A stretch of DNA of 64,000 nucleotides from Bremia lactucae (lineage: Eukaryota > Oomycota > Peronosporomycetes > Peronosporales > Peronosporaceae), in contig NC_090614.1 in the NCBI RefSeq assembly GCF_004359215.1, forward strand, positions 3,975,591 to 4,039,590. The letters run 5' to 3'. Positions 1 through 10,167 of this stretch are shown here, piece by piece. Within the stretch, counting starts at the first letter, position 1; every line of letters starts with the position of its first letter. The position numbers and the translations under genes are program-made. Below the pieces are notes generated by a model that was not told the origin of the DNA, did not search any database, and saw only the letters and a list, made by a program, of their open reading frames with translations.

Positions 1-876
1 GCAGAGATGACAGTACATCTCTCTCGTCTCTTGAAAAAAGACGAGAAATGGTTATGGAACGCTGATTGTCAGCGTTCATTTGAAGGAATCAAGCAAAGCT
101 TGATGCAATCGCCCATATTGGCGATTGCGGATCAAGACAGACCATTCCATGTGGTCTGTGACGCCAGCGATTTCGCAATCGGCTGTGCGTTAATGCAATA
201 CGATACAGATGGCGCGGAGCGCGTCGTCTGTTACCAATCGCGTCAGCTGCAACCAGCTGAACGCAATTATCCAGTGCATGACAAGGAACTCCTTGCCATG
301 AAATATTCATTGGCTAAATTTAGGGTCTACCTCCTAGGAGATAGACCGTTTATCGTATATACGGACCATGCGTCATTACGCACGGCCGTCAATAGCCCAC
401 ACCTCTCGCAAAAAATGGCGAGGTGGCTATCCTTCTTCGCGAAGTATAATTTCTCCGTCGAATGTAAACCAGGACGGCTTAATGTCGTCGCTGATGCGTT
501 ATCACGCCGATTCGATTTCGAGTCAGCAGTGCACTCCAACAGTGAAAATAATTTTACTGTTGCAACACTCACTACGAATGTTCCGTCATCCTCATTAGTT
601 GATGACATAAAGAAAGCCTACAAAGAAGATAAAGACCTTCTATGTTTAATGGATCATTTGATGAATCCATCCGATAAATCTTTTAAAGATTTACCGGCTT
701 TATATCGATCGTCATCCGATCGATACACAACACGTAACAGCTTATTGTATTACACAGTCGTTAGCGGCGACACCACACGTGTCGTCGTCCGAACTTACAA
801 TGATTTGCGCTTGCGCATAATGTATGAGTGTCACGATGCACCAACAAAAGGGCAGCGTGGAGGTGAGAAAACTTAG
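1..876 (+). pseudogene. Retrotransposon RNase H domain of pol (partial)
   Basis: An open frame runs from the window edge to a stop at 874-876. It carries a Ty3/gypsy RNase H: CDASDFAIGCALMQ (first Asp), KELLAMKYSLAKF (Glu), YTDHASLRT (Asp) and VVADALSRR (last Asp), so all four catalytic acidic residues are visible. It then runs into the connection to the integrase zinc finger (HDAPTKGQRGGEKT). The reverse transcriptase lies outside the window. The stop at 876 falls inside the integrase zinc-binding region, where the 56038 copy reads through, so the polyprotein is broken here. Confidence 0.88.
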
Positions 877-954
877 AGCGGATACCGACATTGATTAATG
901 AAGCTACCCCTAAGTTCAGAGTTGTGGAACAAATAGCTCACAGTAAGTCGAGAC

Positions 955-1581
955 TTTTACTGGCCCCGCCAGTATCAGTTCGTGCGCAAGTACATTCGTG
1001 CTTGCGATGTATGTCAACGGGTGAAGCCTAGCCCTTCATCCCGTGCACCTCTTCAACATCTACCACTTCCGGCAGAGTGTTGGCAGTCCGTATCTATGGA
1101 CTTCGTCTTCGGATTTCCCGAAGACGACCACAAAAACACACACAATAGAATCCTTATTTTTGTAGACAGATTCAGCAAGATGGTACATCTTGCTGCGGTA
1201 CCAGAGTCGATAACAGCTCCGGGTTGTGCCTGTGGCTTTATCGACACGTAATTCAAATTCCATGAGTTACCCCGTGAATTAGTGTCGGATAGAGATACAA
1301 GATTCACGGCGGAGTTCTGGCAATCCATGTTTTAATCTCTCGGAACACGGCTGACTATGTCAACATCCGATCACTCAGAAACGGATGGTCAAAAAGAACG
1401 CGTAAATCGCGTCCTCGAAGAGACACTTCGAGGTAACGTCCAATCGTATCCGAATTGGAGCGAGTTTTTACCGATGGTCGAATTCGCCATCAATTATTCG
1501 GTGCATGCGTCTACAACGCATACGCCGTTCTTTGTGAATGCATTACGCCATCCTCGCATACCCACCCAATTAGATGGATAA
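955..1581 (+). pseudogene. Retrotransposon integrase, broken
   Basis: Pieces of a Ty3/gypsy integrase lie in more than one frame. CDVCQRVKPS is the second half of the HHCC zinc finger. MDFVFGFPEDDHKNTHNRILIFVDRFSKMVHL holds the first catalytic Asp region, though written here only as a landmark for 1099-1190. TSDHSETDGQKERVNRVLEE is the end of the core with its Glu. A stop (TAA) at 1249-1251 and another near 1333 break the core. About 80 nt between RNase H and the zinc finger (876-955) do not match the 60.5 kb copy, so a small insertion is likely. Confidence 0.82.
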
Positions 1582-2040
1582 TAGAATTGCCACGTAGGAT
1601 GCAAACGCATCCTTCGTCTTACGTTGGTCGGCTCCGCCCGCACCATCAGTACGCGGTATCTTCCGAGGACGGATCTGACCACCCTATTCAAGATTCCCTA
1701 AAAGATTCTTGTGATCGCGAACCAGATTATCATGCCGGGTCCGGGAACCCTCGAAACCGCGATGAGCGGAACACAGCTCATCACGAAGATCGGAAGACAG
1801 CTCATCACGAAGAGCGTGCTATTTCCGTTTGTACTCCAACATGGAGAACGCACTCTTCGAACTGTCTTCCAACCGTTCGATATGGTGAGCCTGCGTCCTC
1901 TGCTCTAACGAGCGACGCTTACCGCGCTCGTGATCAAGTCCCTCTTCCAAATCATGGAGGAAGCGATCGAGTTTGTCGATCTTCGACTCTGGATCAGACA
2001 CATGGGTCGGATCTAATTTTTCCTCCTCCGCCACAGCCAT

Positions 2041-2270
2041 TGGTGGATTCCCACGGTGGTCAACATTTCCTTGTGGAACATATTCAAACAACCGTGATGT
2101 GAAGGGGTAGCGAACATGATATCTTTTTCGCTGGCGCGGTTATCCACCTTCACATGACAGCTGGGAGCCTCGTTCCCAGCTGATTGTTGACGTTGAGGGC
2201 CTCGTCCGTCAGTATGACGAGACCCATCCAATGGATCAGAAGGTCCATCGGAAAACACGCGCCTCTGGCG
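2041..2270 (+). pseudogene. Chromodomain remnant of the pol C-terminus
   Basis: Residues GGQHFLVEHIQTTVM, then after a stop and a frame change AGAVIHLHMTAGSLVP and PQYDETHP-like sequence, match the better kept chromodomain at 62163-62360 (LVRWRGYLPSHDSWEP). The C-terminal chromodomain marks this family as chromoviruses. In such elements the domain usually directs integration to modified histone marks; that is family knowledge, not seen here. Confidence 0.75.
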
Positions 2271-2355
2271 CCTGTATATCGATCGATTGCAAAACGTCAA
2301 TCGCATCGCGCATCTCGATAGAGATGCGAGCCCTTCCCCAGGGCGAAGAAAGGGA

Positions 2356-3252
2356 TTAAATATCCACTTTCAGTCGTTTCGTGTTGTCAATACAACACGG
2401 ACAGGGATCACCCCACGTGAGGCATGGAAGTCCTGCCTCACAAGACAACCGATGCAATTTATACCTTGCACCGGTTGGAATTCGTTTCTCAAACTTAACG
2501 TGAATTGCGTTAAGTCTTTGAAGCCAGGCTTCGCGTCCAATGTCTTTGACATTGCGAATGAACGCGCTCCAGGCTTGCATAAGCGAGACTTTATCTCGCT
2601 TATCGTTGACAGTATACCATTGATGCCTAAATAAAGCATCGAAATAGAAATCTTCCTCAGCGCGAATATTCTTCGCGCTGGAATCAAGGCCTGTAGCTTT
2701 GTCGCAATAAATGACGGATAATTATTGTGAGGAGTAGTCGCTCTAGACTAGCTAATAATTAGCTGTTCGGGCAAAAGCCACGGCTTCTTCTCATGGGCAA
2801 GACGAGACATTTTAGTGTCTACGATTCCCTGAGTGGTACCCACTCAAGCAGGGGTACCACAAGAACTTAAATTACGATGGCTCCGCCATCGTCATCACCA
2901 TGCACAGGAACATGTGTGAGTGACGGCACGGGAGATGGTACTGGCGATGAGAAACATCCTCATCGTCAGAACCGAACATGCTGTATCGAATGCTACCAGC
3001 ACGTCCACCAGAATGAGCCCCCTCATTCGAAGGCTCGTAGTCGGCCGCCTGACGATGATCAGGCGACTGTTCTGTTCTCCCCGAGACGGCCGTTTCGTCC
3101 GACACGCATTCGTAGTCGACCTCCAAAGAAGGTTCGCATTAACGTGGTGTATCACCACGTGCACAAGCAACATTTAGAGTTGCGGGAAACGATGACACTA
3201 CGCAGACGGAACGTCTGCCGCAAGAGACAATAATGCGTTGCCCGCGGCTGCA
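2356..3252 (-). pseudogene. Antisense ORF (aORF-I) of the family I chromovirus, broken
   Basis: The minus strand downstream of the chromodomain encodes a protein unrelated to Gag or Pol. An N-terminal acidic part (SPDHRQAADYEPSNEGAHS) is followed by a conserved block containing NVKDIGREAWLQRLNA and GARYKLHRLSCEAG, then TWGDPCPCC with a CPCC motif. The same block occurs antisense in the copies near 27.7, 47.1 and 62.6 kb. Compared with 62480-63247 this copy keeps about 195 nt more central sequence. Stops near 2761 and 3200 interrupt it. Function unknown; I do not recognise a family. Confidence 0.6.
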
Positions 3253-3690
3253 TATTTGCAATCGTTTGTAATTTAAAGAGCGAGATTTCTCGCTCATACG
3301 AGAGGTCCATAGGTTCTGCACCTTCATTTTCTTGTCGACTCGGAGGACGATAAGCTCTAGAGTTGACGAAATTCTGTAGCAGGCTGAAGACCCCCTGTAT
3401 CGCTACAGAGACCGCTTGATCTAGCGTCTCTAGTTTCAAGCTGGAACAGGTGCTTCTTGACAGGACCGTCTGCAAGACCTTAAATGAACACAATTACCTG
3501 TGTTTGTTCATATTTTGGATGACCCACGATACAACTTGCAAGGTATCGTGTATGTGTGGCATAAGCGTGAAGATCACGGTCAAATTCAGGAAGGCTGCTC
3601 AAGCCCTGAATTCGGCACGTGGCGGCTCAGATTTTTGTCTGAGACGGGTATTAAAGAGCTCATACGACCCATATAAATTAAAAAAAGAAT
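3253..3690 (-). pseudogene. gag fragment (capsid C-terminus)
   Basis: Minus-strand translation gives VLSRSTCSSLKLETLDQAVS, then RPPSRQENEGAEPMDLS, matching the gag of the copies at 21754-22131 and 43507-43893 (RPPRRQENEGPEAMDLS). The zinc-knuckle region is not preserved. The 5' half contains frameshifts. Confidence 0.75.
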
Positions 3691-3714
3691 GTTATATTAC
3701 GTGAAGCTTGTCCC

Positions 3715-3905
3715 GTCCGGCTAAGTTTGACATGTTAAATTTCGCTTTATAAATTCGATTTTACCAAATTTGTAATATTAAGATTATTAATTCAAAATCA
3801 ATGATTTTGCTAGTTCTTGATTTATTTCATCTCATAGGAAATATACTATATAATATTCCTCTTACAGGAAATAATATGTATGCAACGAGACCCTGTTACT
3901 GTTAC
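3715..3905 (-). repeat. LTR fragment, family I (minus)
   Basis: The reverse complement begins TGTAACAG...GGGTCTCG and continues with paired TTTCCT/AGGAAATA and ACAAATTTGGTAA motifs also found in the solo LTR at 40669-41128 and the LTR at 28835. Only the 5' part of the LTR is present. Confidence 0.6.
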
Positions 3906-4946
3906 ATAACACGTAACGAACTAGTTAATATTCTTCTTTCGTCTGAGTTGTAGCTATTCACTAAATTCTCAATTATTGGCAACTAATGTTAGCTTGTTAT
4001 TTACTTGCAAATACTATGGTGTTGCCTGTTTAACACAATCGTGTCAAGAACATTACCCAGAGCTTATTTGCTTATACTTTGATTGACCCAGATAGATAAT
4101 TGAAAAGTCAAGTGTTAAAACGGCCAAAATGTCTACTTTGTTCCACTGACCAGATCGAGTTTAAGCAATAAAAAAATATAAAATTGTATGTAACGATACT
4201 GAGCTATAGAATGGCGGCTGAAGGATTGTTCTGTCGCGATATCTATAACACATCATTTCGGGGGAAAGAACATTGTGATTTGCTCTGATCTCACAAGGGG
4301 GCGGTATTTTGAGTTAGTATCTTAGCATTGGCTGCCACTTGACAAAACACACATGATCATCGTGCCGTGCCTGAGTACAAGAATCTGACAATTATTTTAC
4401 CAGTTCGAGGTATCGCATTTATTAGTTTCACAATTTTTACATGTGGCTGTAGCAATCGTAATTATGGTATAGAGCAAGATTATTAGCAATCGCACAACGA
4501 AAAGAAGCCTAATCAAGTTGAAGACGTTCAGTGTTCCTCAACTCCTGGTAGACATGCTGCATACGAACCCACAGTGGTTTTACTGACTACACGTGCGAAA
4601 AACCTATTTCCAATACAATTTTTCTGCACGCTTCCCGTTTTATGTACAACACCAAATATTTCTGCAGCAAATTCAAGCTCTGCGATACAGCAGTCCGTGC
4701 CTTTCTACCATTCGTACGACCCCAAACATCCATTCAGCCGCCACCCACGACTTCGCATACGCAAGACGAAACAAACCGAACGAGAATTCTCGTAACTTGA
4801 ACTTTTGAGAAACTACACGGGGTTAAATGACAGATTTCGACCACTCACCTTTCGCGGCATAAAAATACTGTAAATAAATCTACTGGACGCGCAATTATTG
4901 GTCCAGAAAGTAGGAAACTGCAGCTGAATACTGCAACTACCAAGGC
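3906..4946. other. Intergenic, no gene recognised
   Basis: AT-rich sequence upstream of MIOX. Two overlapping short open frames near 4574-4808 have no recognisable domain and look fortuitous. No LTR similarity was seen beyond 3905. Confidence 0.5.
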
Positions 4947-4965
4947 GCTCATTTTTACTTTTCCG
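4947..4965 (+). promoter_or_regulatory. Oomycete Inr + FPR core promoter of MIOX
   Basis: GCTCATTTTTACTTTTCC lies 36-54 nt upstream of the MIOX ATG. It fits the published oomycete composite core element (Inr GCTCATTYY followed by the flanking promoter region with a CAWTTT-like core). The expected transcription start is inside this element, giving a 5' UTR of about 45-50 nt. Confidence 0.65.
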
Positions 4966-5000
4966 CCGCATCGAGCACAGTTGTTGATTTAGATCAAAAA

Positions 5001-5882
5001 ATGGGGGAACTCCTTGCTATCGCAAAGCCCACGCTTGAAGTCAATGCCAGTGTATCTGCTGGCAAAGCCGAAGATGAATTTCGCAATTACAAGGACTCGG
5101 ACCGTCATGCGCTAGTGTCACGCCACTATGCGCTCATGCGGAAGAATCAAACAGTCGCGTTTCAGGAGAAAATGCAGGCCAAGTACGGCAACTTTGCTAA
5201 CACGAAGATGACGGTATGGGAGGCTTTCACAGCGCTTAAAGGCTATGTAGACTCTTCGGATCCAGACTCTTCGTTACCAAACCTCGAACACATGCTGCAG
5301 ACTGCCGAAGGCATTCGTGCTGCGGGCCATCCAGACTGGTTTCAGCTCGTTGGACTTCTTCACGACATGGGCAAAATTCAGTATTTGTGGGGCCACGCTG
5401 AAGACGGCCAGGAGGGCACCGCTGATGGAGATCAGTGGGCTCTCGGCGGTGACACGTGGGTCGTGGGGTGCAAAATTCCCGACACTGTTGTCTTCTCGGA
5501 GTATAATTCTACCAACTCCGATATGAGCGACACGCGGTACAACACCAACTACGGTATGTACGAGCCTCATTGTGGCATTAAGAACCTCAAGTTTGCTTGG
5601 GGCCACGATGAGTATTTGTACCAAATGCTTAAATTTAACGGAACGACCATTCCGGACGAAGGCCTGGCCATGATTCGCTACCATTCCTGCTACCCGTGGC
5701 ACAACAAAAAGGAATACAAGCACTTGATGGACGAGGACGACGAGGATTTACTCGATTGGGTTCTCGAATTTAATAAGTTTGACCTTTACACGAAAGCCGA
5801 CGTGCGTCCAGATGTCGAGCTGCTATGGCCATACTACCAGGCCATCATCGACAAGTACCTTCCTGGCAAACTTTCGTGGTAA
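5001..5882 (+). CDS. MIOX: myo-Inositol oxygenase
   Basis: A 293-aa single-exon protein. MIOX is a cytosolic di-iron enzyme that opens myo-inositol with O2 to give D-glucuronate. All six iron ligands of the family are visible: His97 (LEHMLQ), His121 and Asp122 (LLHDMGK), His202 (WGHDEY), His228 (RYHSCYPWH) and Asp261 (NKFDLYTK). The substrate-loop motif GGDTWVVGC (149-157) and the closing LPGKLSW are also typical. Length matches the family (about 285-310). The start is the first in-frame ATG after the Inr element, preceded by AAAAA. It is convergent with the PKA regulatory subunit (142 nt between stops). The frame is intact. Confidence 0.97.
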   Translation: MGELLAIAKPTLEVNASVSAGKAEDEFRNYKDSDRHALVSRHYALMRKNQTVAFQEKMQAKYGNFANTKMTVWEAFTALKGYVDSSDPDSSLPNLEHMLQTAEGIRAAGHPDWFQLVGLLHDMGKIQYLWGHAEDGQEGTADGDQWALGGDTWVVGCKIPDTVVFSEYNSTNSDMSDTRYNTNYGMYEPHCGIKNLKFAWGHDEYLYQMLKFNGTTIPDEGLAMIRYHSCYPWHNKKEYKHLMDEDDEDLLDWVLEFNKFDLYTKADVRPDVELLWPYYQAIIDKYLPGKLSW

Positions 5883-6024
5883 AGGAGCTAAGTCTTGTGT
5901 AATAAAAGCTTTTTAAATATAATTGTCTTAATATCGACTTCCTTTCTCTAGAAGAACAGTAATTAATTTGTTTGGGCATAGAAAATGAAGCTTCACTATA
6001 GTGACAGTAAACTCATCTCTTTGC

Positions 6025-7083
6025 TCACGTAAAGCTTGGAGCGTTCATGTAAAGGTCATAAAGATCAGCACGTTTGCGCAAATGCTCTTGCATGGGTCCT
6101 AACAAGCGCTTAAAAGTCGCTCGATCCAGCATAAGCAGCTTGGTTTTGCTAATGGCTGTGACCGTGGCTTGACGCACGACATCATGAATCAGTGCGAGTT
6201 CCCCAAAAAAGTCCCCCGTTCCCAGCCTTGCCGACACTTCCTCTCCTCCTCGTGTGCACTTGACCTCACCATCTGCAATAATGTAAAAGTCGTCGCCCCA
6301 CGCACCTTCCATTAGAATAACCTCGCCAGCTTCCGCAAATTGTACGCGCAAAGCGTCCGCCACAATCATCTTTTCATTGCTCGACAGTGTGGATAGGATC
6401 GGCACTTGATGGATGAAATCCATATAAAGTGCTCGTTGCTGCATGGTCGTGGCCATCAGCACACGCTTAAACGTCATCCGATCTAATGACCAGCCCTTCA
6501 CGGGCGTCTTGGCACGCACCGTGGCGGCGCGTGGGGACTCGTAAAGCAGTGCGAGTTCCCCAAAGCAGTTACGAGCGGAGGAAGCCGCAACTTCACTAGC
6601 CACTTGGCCGTTCACTAACACGTCACAGATGCCACTGTCAATAATAAAAAACCTGTCTCCATTCACGTCGTCCTGTGTCACAATGTCGACTCCAGTATTT
6701 ACGGCAAACTCCTCCATGGCATCCACTAATACCTGAAGCGTATCTTCCGGTATGTTCGTAAAGAGGAGATTGCGTCGCACGGAGCGGCGGATCGACTCGG
6801 CTTCTTGGACGCTCTTGGGATACATTGGCGGTGTCCACAGTTCATTTGGAGGGGATACCGAGGACGAAACTACGGAGCGACGGTGCGATCTTGCCGAACC
6901 GCCAAGACGCGCAGTGATGGCGCTAATGTCGACGTACTCGGCGCCGTCACTGTCACTTGCGGCCTCCTCTTCGGTCTCATCATCCTCGGACTCGCCAGGA
7001 TGACACGTCATCAGACAACGCGGCTTTTCCGCCGCATTATCGACTTCGTGGTTCGTGGTACGGTCGCTGTCCTTGATAGGCAT
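6025..7083 (-). CDS. cAMP-dependent protein kinase regulatory subunit-like
   Basis: 352 aa from the ATG at 7083; an apparent longer start would be TTG. Two cyclic-nucleotide-binding domains follow an acidic N-terminal region. Phosphate-binding cassette A is FGELALLYESPRAATV (174-189; Glu176, Arg185). Cassette B is FGELALIHDVVRQATV (293-308; Glu295, Arg304). Both keep the Glu/Arg pair that binds the cyclic phosphate. RRSVV at 68-72 is the inhibitor site; having Ser makes it a phosphorylatable, RII-like substrate rather than an Ala/Gly pseudosubstrate. I see no clear N-terminal dimerisation/docking helix; residues 29-50 are Asp/Glu-rich. Cassette B lacks the usual PRAAT Pro. Family role: inhibits the PKA catalytic subunit until the cyclic nucleotide binds. 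Divergent from the deubiquitinase. Confidence 0.92.
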   Translation of the reverse strand: MPIKDSDRTTNHEVDNAAEKPRCLMTCHPGESEDDETEEEAASDSDGAEYVDISAITARLGGSARSHRRSVVSSSVSPPNELWTPPMYPKSVQEAESIRRSVRRNLLFTNIPEDTLQVLVDAMEEFAVNTGVDIVTQDDVNGDRFFIIDSGICDVLVNGQVASEVAASSARNCFGELALLYESPRAATVRAKTPVKGWSLDRMTFKRVLMATTMQQRALYMDFIHQVPILSTLSSNEKMIVADALRVQFAEAGEVILMEGAWGDDFYIIADGEVKCTRGGEEVSARLGTGDFFGELALIHDVVRQATVTAISKTKLLMLDRATFKRLLGPMQEHLRKRADLYDLYMNAPSFT

Positions 7084-7583
7084 TGGTCTCAATTGTGGCT
7101 GAGCACTTGATGGGGGAAGTTTAAATGGGTATTTAAAGTCGCGACGCTTTGCGCTTAATCTTCTAAGCTTGTCCCAGTGCGCGAATGTGTATACTGAAGA
7201 ATACTGAAACTAAGATTGACCTTTGGGTAAGATTGTCTGGCTATTAGTATACGCGGCTTTTGATTGGTTGATGTAGCCTAGGGTTGATCATCGAGATGAA
7301 GCCATTTAGGACACGAAAAAGTGGCGGCTTTGAGGGGCTTATAAGTGTTCTACGATAACGATAGATCGAGGGCGTCTTCCAGTAGTAGGCCGTTTCGTAT
7401 TAACTCGTTGATTGTATGGACATTGCAATCAGAAAACCTCAGGACATTGCCAAGGCCGTAGTGAAAGCATCTACTTTACGACTGACGCAAGTTTAAAAAC
7501 TGTTGATTGCTGTATCGAAGCAGCTGCCATAATCGCATTTAGTAGGAAATCACGAGTTTCGCATTCCCCGCCTTGTGGCCGCT
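7084..7583. promoter_or_regulatory. Divergent intergenic region (PKA-R / USP)
   Basis: 500 nt between the two start codons, presumably holding both promoters. TTTAAATGGGTATTTAAA is near the PKA-R side. No clear Inr/FPR match was found. A short open frame starting near 7412 overlaps USP exon 1 and is not supported. Confidence 0.45.
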
Positions 7584-10167
7584 ATGGGTGGCGTCAAAGG
7601 CTGCCGCCATGTAGGACAGGCCGTGCGTCTAGTCGAAGCTCGTCGAGAGCTGAAAAAGCGCTCCCAGCTGCTCTGCCAGGTGCGTCAGCAGCGCGACGTC
7701 ACCTCTTTCTCGAAAAGCTGTTTACGTAACTGCACTGAAACGGCCTCACAATGATTTTTTGTTATTTTAAAGGCGTGTCTGCTATCGCCATCGAGCGATC
7801 CCGCTGCCACAGCACTCGCAAGTTGGGCAAAATACACTGAGAATCCAGACTTGCTCGTTTGCGTGAGCTGCGGCTTCGTCGGCTGCTTTAGCGACGGCCA
7901 CTTTCAACTCCATTTTCAGGTCCACCCAAAACATTTCGTGGGACTCCAATTAGCTTCCAAAACCTTTTGGTGCGAACCTTGTCGAATCGAAATCCCCATT
8001 GACGTACGGCCAAAGGTTGAACGTGCTCGCCAGGACTTTTGTGACGTGGTCGAGGATATTGCCGCAAAGAAAAAACGGCAAATTCGGAATCAAATGCGCG
8101 TCTCAGTCTCCTCACAGACAACGTTGTCACCCATTACAACGCCCAAGGGCTCGACTCGGAATTCCCTGAATGTAGACACTCGTACAGACACGCCACCACT
8201 TGCTGAAGGCTCTTCAAGTTCCGAGACAAACCTTCACGTGGATACCACCCACACTCTGCTCGACACGCCTCTTAAAACCAAGGCGCGAGAGGATAAAATC
8301 CGACGGAAACTGCAAAAAGCTGCGTTAGACAGGGACTTGACGCCAGAGCCTTGTGTCTCTCCAGCGTTCAATCATGTTAATGAAGTCAAGACTGTACCCC
8401 TGACAGTGCTAGGGCTTACAAATTTAGGCAACACATGCTACTTTAATGCATCGATGCAGGCGCTATTAACAGCAGCGCATTATTTTCCAGAACACATGCA
8501 CATGGATAAACTCGTGCAGACCAAAAATACGCCCATTACTACGACATTTACGTACGTACGACTGTGCTTAAAAATGTGCGTCACATCATCCAGCAACTAA
8601 TGAAAACAATATGATTTTGTTAATTGTTGCACGCAGGATGCTGCACGAGACTTTCTTAAAACGTGCGCTCAACGCGATGACTGGGAACCCTTTGTCTGAA
8701 CGACGCAAGAGCAGAAGCAGTCGCGCACGTTCTAGTTCGTCATCCGTGCTAACGGTAGCTCCATTACTGAAAGCCATACGTCAAAAATTTCCCCAGTTCC
8801 GTGGCCACGATCAGCAGGACGCACATGAATTATTTGCCAGTTTTTTATGGGCTATTGACGAAGAAATGGATCCTTTATTGCCTCCTTGGACCGATTTCAA
8901 AGAATTTTCCGCTACAACAGATGGTCGAAGTGACAGTATATCGAGTATTCACTCTAGTCCGACCCCTAAGTCCGATAAACCAGATGGTGTCGACGAATCT
9001 TCTCGGTCTGCGATTGGAAAACTCCACGAAGACGATAGTACGGATAATGAGTACACTATTGACGGTGATCACGAGGAAGATGGCAGTGAAAGTGACGTCG
9101 AGCAAGAAGAAACGAACCAGATTTTAATTAAATCCCAAACAGGCGAAATCATTGCCATGCAAGTGCCCAAGAGTGCTACAAACAAGCAATTGCAGCAATT
9201 ACTAGCCAAGCGATTGAATCTTCACGAAGCCGAGATCCTTTTGAATGGGCTGTCGATCGATTCTTGTGCGTCGCTATCGTCTCGACAATCCACGGTGCTT
9301 CATGCTCGATCCGAGAAGCGACAAATGTGTTCGCAATTGAATTTAACCCGCACGTTATTCGGAGGCGCGTTAACCACGGCTGTCACGTGTCAAGCATGTA
9401 ACAATCGGACGGAAATCATCGAAGATGCGTTCCACTTGAGTGTTTCGGTCCCGGACACGCGACATCGGACTCTTACCATACGCGAGTGTCTCGACACGTT
9501 GGTCGCGGAGACGCAATTACTCGTCGACGCCAATAATGGGTACGAGTGTGAAAAATGTTCTCGACAGGTGAAAGTTCGGAGCGTCGCGGGTCGATTCATG
9601 CGAAAGAAACGAGCAGGACAAACCGAGACGAAAGTGGTTTTGCGAAATGCTTGGATGCGCTTGGTCGTGTCGTCCCTGCCGCGCGTGCTGGTGATTCATT
9701 TAAAACGCCTCGCGCGGTCGCGAAAGATTACGCAACACGTGGTGTTTGACGAGATCCTTGACATGACGCCGTACGTGAGTGAAAGTCTTCGAGAGCGGGA
9801 CAGTGAGGCCACAACATACGCGCTGTGCTTTGAACTGATTGCTGTGATTGTACACACGGGCAACAAACGGTCGGGTCATTACTCTGCGTACGTGAGTCGG
9901 TCGCGTCGACAAGAGGCAAGTGCTCTTGCCCGTCATGGTGCGTTAAAAGACGGCGTGAAGGAGATGCTACTCGTGCCACGGGACGAACCTGCCCGAGTGT
10001 GGTATTATGTCTCGGACACGGTCGTTAAACGCGTGTTGGTAGAGCACGTGCTACAATGCGAAGCGTATATGCTTTTCTATCGACGTCGACGGAACGATAA
10101 GGTGATTGTACGAGCGACATCACCTAGAATCGAGACGGAATGCTCGTCGACGGAAACGGCTTTGTGA
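7584..10167 (+). CDS. Ubiquitin carboxyl-terminal hydrolase, USP16/USP45-like, with zf-UBP
   Basis: Three-exon model: 7584-7679, 7773-8551 and 8637-10167, with GTGCGT...AAAG and GTACGT...GCAG introns of 93 and 85 nt; phases agree and the product is 801 aa. The N-terminal zf-UBP domain reads GCRHVGQ, then LLCQACLLS (CQAC is made only by joining exons 1 and 2), CVSCGFVGC, and H/H/CEPC. The Cys box GLTNLGNTCYFNASMQALL has nucleophile Cys254. The QQDAHELF box follows. Structural zinc ligands are CQAC (543-546) and CEKC (596-599). The His box GNKRSGHYSAYVS has His706, and WYYVSDTVV has Asp752. A ubiquitin-like insert may span about 451-518. Acidic and Ser-rich linkers separate the halves. The family removes ubiquitin from substrates such as histone H2A; the substrate here is unknown. 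Confidence 0.93.

Larger units (their letters stand above)
1..3252 (+). mobile_element. Family I chromovirus (Ty3/gypsy), truncated copy
   Basis: Plus-strand order is RNase H, integrase, chromodomain remnant, then an antisense ORF on the minus strand, the same order as in the complete element at 56038-63708. The left end is cut by the window edge. The right end breaks at about 3252, where similarity to the complete copy stops after the CCCGCGGCTGCAT motif and an inverted gag fragment begins. Stops and frameshifts in integrase and chromodomain show it is inactive. Confidence 0.9.
3253..3905 (-). mobile_element. Inverted family I fragment: gag plus 5' LTR remnant
   Basis: A minus-strand piece of another family I copy abuts the first element head-on. 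It contains gag (about 3253-3690) and, upstream on the minus strand, AT-rich LTR sequence (about 3715-3905) with the family's GGAAATA/CAAATTTGGTAA-like motifs and a TGTAACAG-like start. PBS, gag start and most of the LTR are missing, so at least one deletion occurred between LTR and capsid. Confidence 0.7.

Noticed and set aside
4574..4808. Two overlapping open frames upstream of MIOX
   Set aside because: No domain, low-complexity composition, different frames over the same DNA; chance ORFs in a promoter region.
5274..5723. 149-codon minus-strand frame inside MIOX
   Set aside because: Shadow of the well supported MIOX coding strand; no recognisable protein.
7412..7729. 105-codon frame overlapping USP exon 1
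   Set aside because: In another frame from the zf-UBP start; the spliced model with the CQAC motif explains the sequence.
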